Source: Hyphomicrobiales bacterium | GTDB taxonomy: Bacteria > Pseudomonadota > Alphaproteobacteria > Rhizobiales > HXMU1428-3 | Length of the DNA: 17,428 nt | Reading direction: 5' to 3' | Assembly: GCA_021775385.1 (NCBI GenBank) | Contig: JAJFHW010000387.1 | Coordinates: forward strand, 1-17,428 | Part shown: positions 16,051 to 17,428 of the stretch, piece after piece | Numbering within the stretch: the stretch's first letter is position 1 | Layout: the number at the start of each line of letters is the position of its first letter | Notes under the pieces: model-generated | Seen by the model: only the letters and a program-made list of their open reading frames with translations | Databases searched by the model: none | What the model was told of the DNA's origin: nothing | Made by a program: the position numbers and the translations under genes

Positions 16051-16054
16051 CTCC

Positions 16055-16525
16055 ATGCCAATTATAATAAATGATATTGAAATTACAGATGATGAAGTAC
16101 ACGCAGAGATGCAACATCATCCGGCGGGGGGTGTTGATGAGGCTCGTCACAGAGCGGCACGAGCTCTGGTTGTGAGAAAAATTTTATTGCTGGAAGCTGT
16201 GAATTCTAAATTATTAGTATCAGCTGAGAATTGTTCTCCTCTTGAGGAAGAACAAGCAATTGACGCTTTACTTCAAAGCAACATCTCAGCGCCCGTTGCT
16301 GATGACACCAGTTGCTCTCGATATTATGAACAAAACAAAGAACGGTTTATCGACAAGAAAACCAACAAGCCCTTACCTTTTTCATTGGTACAACAATATA
16401 TCCATGACTACCTACAAACAAGATCTCTTCAAACCGGCATCAGCCATTACATAAAAGTATTAGCAGGCAAAGCTAACATTCATGGATTTGACTTAGAGGG
16501 AGCAGACAGCCCACTTGTGCAATAA
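16055..16525 (+). CDS. Parvulin-like (PpiC/NifM-type) protein lacking the catalytic core
   Basis: Many proteobacterial nar operons carry a peptidyl-prolyl isomerase gene of about 250-300 residues directly after narI, thought to help assemble the reductase. This 156-residue protein matches the N-terminal part of that family (MPIIINDIEITDDEV, the AEMQHHPAG block, a long helix, then CSRYYEQNKERF at 87-98). It also matches the C-terminal part (KPLPFSLVQQYIHDYL at 105-120, then HYIKVLAGKANIHGF). The parvulin catalytic domain of roughly 90-100 residues that normally lies between these blocks is missing, and the join falls near residues 98-105. The frame is open and clean, so this looks like an in-frame loss rather than a decaying pseudogene. 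ATG 16055 has GAGAGG 8 nt upstream; an in-frame TTG at 16031 inside narI is less likely. It has no signal peptide. Confidence 0.75.
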   Translation: MPIIINDIEITDDEVHAEMQHHPAGGVDEARHRAARALVVRKILLLEAVNSKLLVSAENCSPLEEEQAIDALLQSNISAPVADDTSCSRYYEQNKERFIDKKTNKPLPFSLVQQYIHDYLQTRSLQTGISHYIKVLAGKANIHGFDLEGADSPLVQ

Positions 16526-16545
16526 ATATTCTTGTCCAAACGGAG

Positions 16546-17364
16546 TTAAAAAACTGATTTGTTTTTAATTTGCGTTGATTGATCCTCAGAGTTGATTGGC
16601 CTGCCTGCTGCGTACCAATAACCGCCTCCCATTAAAACGACACCTGAAAGCGTGTTTCCTATGGTTACCCAGAATAAGTTATAACTTGCTCCTAAAAAAC
16701 TAATATTTCCTGGGTGATCTGATAGTAATGCGAGAGAAAAGACAGTCATATTTGCAACGCTATGTTCAAACCCTGAGGCGATGAACGCATAAAGGCACCA
16801 AAAAATTATAATACATTTGGTTGTATCACTTTTTGTTCTAGCAGCGCCCCAAATTGCAAGACAGACTAGCCAGTTGCACAAAATACCGCGCGCAAGCAAC
16901 TCTGTTGGGGTCCCTGACATTTTTTTGTAAGCGATTTGATGCAACAGATCTTGTCCTCCTTCTTGAAGTACTACACCGCCTCCGCCTGTGATAAATAATA
17001 GCGCAAGACCTAAGGATCCAACAAGATTTCCAGCCCAAGTTGTGGCCCAGATTTTTATGCCATCAATTGTATTACATGCCTTTGTTAATCTACCTATTGA
17101 GGCATACATCGTATGACCTGTAAAAAGGTCGGCTCCAGCAAAAACAATTAAAATTAGTGCAATACCGAAACTTGCCCCCATAACAATATTACGTAGTGAA
17201 GGGTCAACAACCTGCCCAACGGAAAAGATGAGCAAGATCCCTATACCCACATAGGCTCCGGCCATTAGGCTAGATATAAAGAAACCCCATGGATTGTTTT
17301 GTAAATTATCCACTTTTTCTTTTGAGAGTTCAGAGAAATACCGCACAGTTTCACCGATCGTCAT
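16546..17364 (-). CDS. nirC: Formate/nitrite-family channel, probable nitrite transporter NirC
   Basis: The 272-residue protein belongs to the FNT family of pentameric inner-membrane channels with six segments. Visible landmarks are NPWGFFISSLMAGAYVGIG near the start, the LFTGHTMY loop (about 80-87) in the first half, NWLVCLAIW (164-172) in the second, and GFEHSVANM with the conserved pore His201. The LFTGHTM form resembles NirC more than FocA, and the nitrate-reduction setting favours nitrite as substrate. Formate cannot be excluded. ATG 17364 has a good AAGGGG ribosome site. It runs opposite to the nar operon, and the two stops are only 20 bp apart. Its promoter probably lies at or beyond the window edge. 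Confidence 0.85.
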   Translation of the reverse strand: MTIGETVRYFSELSKEKVDNLQNNPWGFFISSLMAGAYVGIGILLIFSVGQVVDPSLRNIVMGASFGIALILIVFAGADLFTGHTMYASIGRLTKACNTIDGIKIWATTWAGNLVGSLGLALLFITGGGGVVLQEGGQDLLHQIAYKKMSGTPTELLARGILCNWLVCLAIWGAARTKSDTTKCIIIFWCLYAFIASGFEHSVANMTVFSLALLSDHPGNISFLGASYNLFWVTIGNTLSGVVLMGGGYWYAAGRPINSEDQSTQIKNKSVF

Positions 17365-17428
17365 AGGCTAACCCCTTAAAACTTTGAACTGTTCTTTTTT
17401 TTATTTTTTGACTTAAAAATAAGGGAGC

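Noticed and set aside
17408..17421. TTGAC-TTAA-AAATA upstream of nirC as an FNR box
   Set aside because: The second half-site matches too few bases in an A/T-rich stretch to be credible.

Overview
The window is an anaerobic nitrate-respiration island from a low-GC member of the Pseudomonadota (GC is about 40-45% in the lines I counted by eye). Evidence for the phylum: an E. coli-type membrane-bound nitrate reductase NarGHJI, NNR/FNR-type TTGAT-N4-ATCAA boxes, a separate NarK1 and NarK2, NnrS, and a parvulin-like gene directly after narI. I cannot fix the class from sequence alone.

Layout. Positions 1-335 hold the C-terminal ATPase end of a sensor histidine kinase whose body lies outside the window. 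Convergent to it, a leftward block occupies 6083-397. In transcription order it is hemN (oxygen-independent coproporphyrinogen III oxidase), a fused NIT-CRP/FNR regulator, moeA (molybdenum insertion) and nnrS. A 97-bp divergent region (6084-6180) separates it from the rightward operon narK1-narK2-narG-narH-narJ-narI and a parvulin-like remnant (6217-16525), whose genes overlap or nearly touch. A leftward nirC/focA-type channel gene (17364-16546) converges on the end of that operon.

How it works together. NarK1/NarK2 move nitrate in and nitrite out. NarGHI reduces nitrate with quinol electrons at the inner face of the membrane, and NarJ assembles it. MoeA helps supply the Mo cofactor, and HemN makes heme without oxygen for the NarI b-hemes. 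The FNT channel can move nitrite, and NnrS is linked to nitric-oxide stress. No nitrite reductase gene lies inside the window.

Most notable is the regulator at 3019-4659. It joins an N-terminal nitrate/nitrite-sensing NIT domain to a CRP/FNR effector and DNA-binding module, then a C-terminal C-X2-C-X7-C-X7-C cluster. Its recognition helix keeps the FNR-type E-x-x-S-R signature. FNR-type boxes sit in front of moeA-nnrS and between hemN and narK1. For moeA and hemN, a -10 hexamer lies exactly where a class II (-41.5) activator site predicts. I infer a one-component circuit sensing nitrate, and perhaps oxygen or redox, that could replace NarX/NarL here.

Other oddities are a perfect 26-bp palindrome inside the helix-turn-helix codons of the regulator, a 14-bp-stem hairpin inside moeA, a hairpin in the first codons of narK1, five exact heptads forming a coiled-coil tail on NarK1, and a parvulin-like protein that appears to have lost its catalytic core but kept its flanks.
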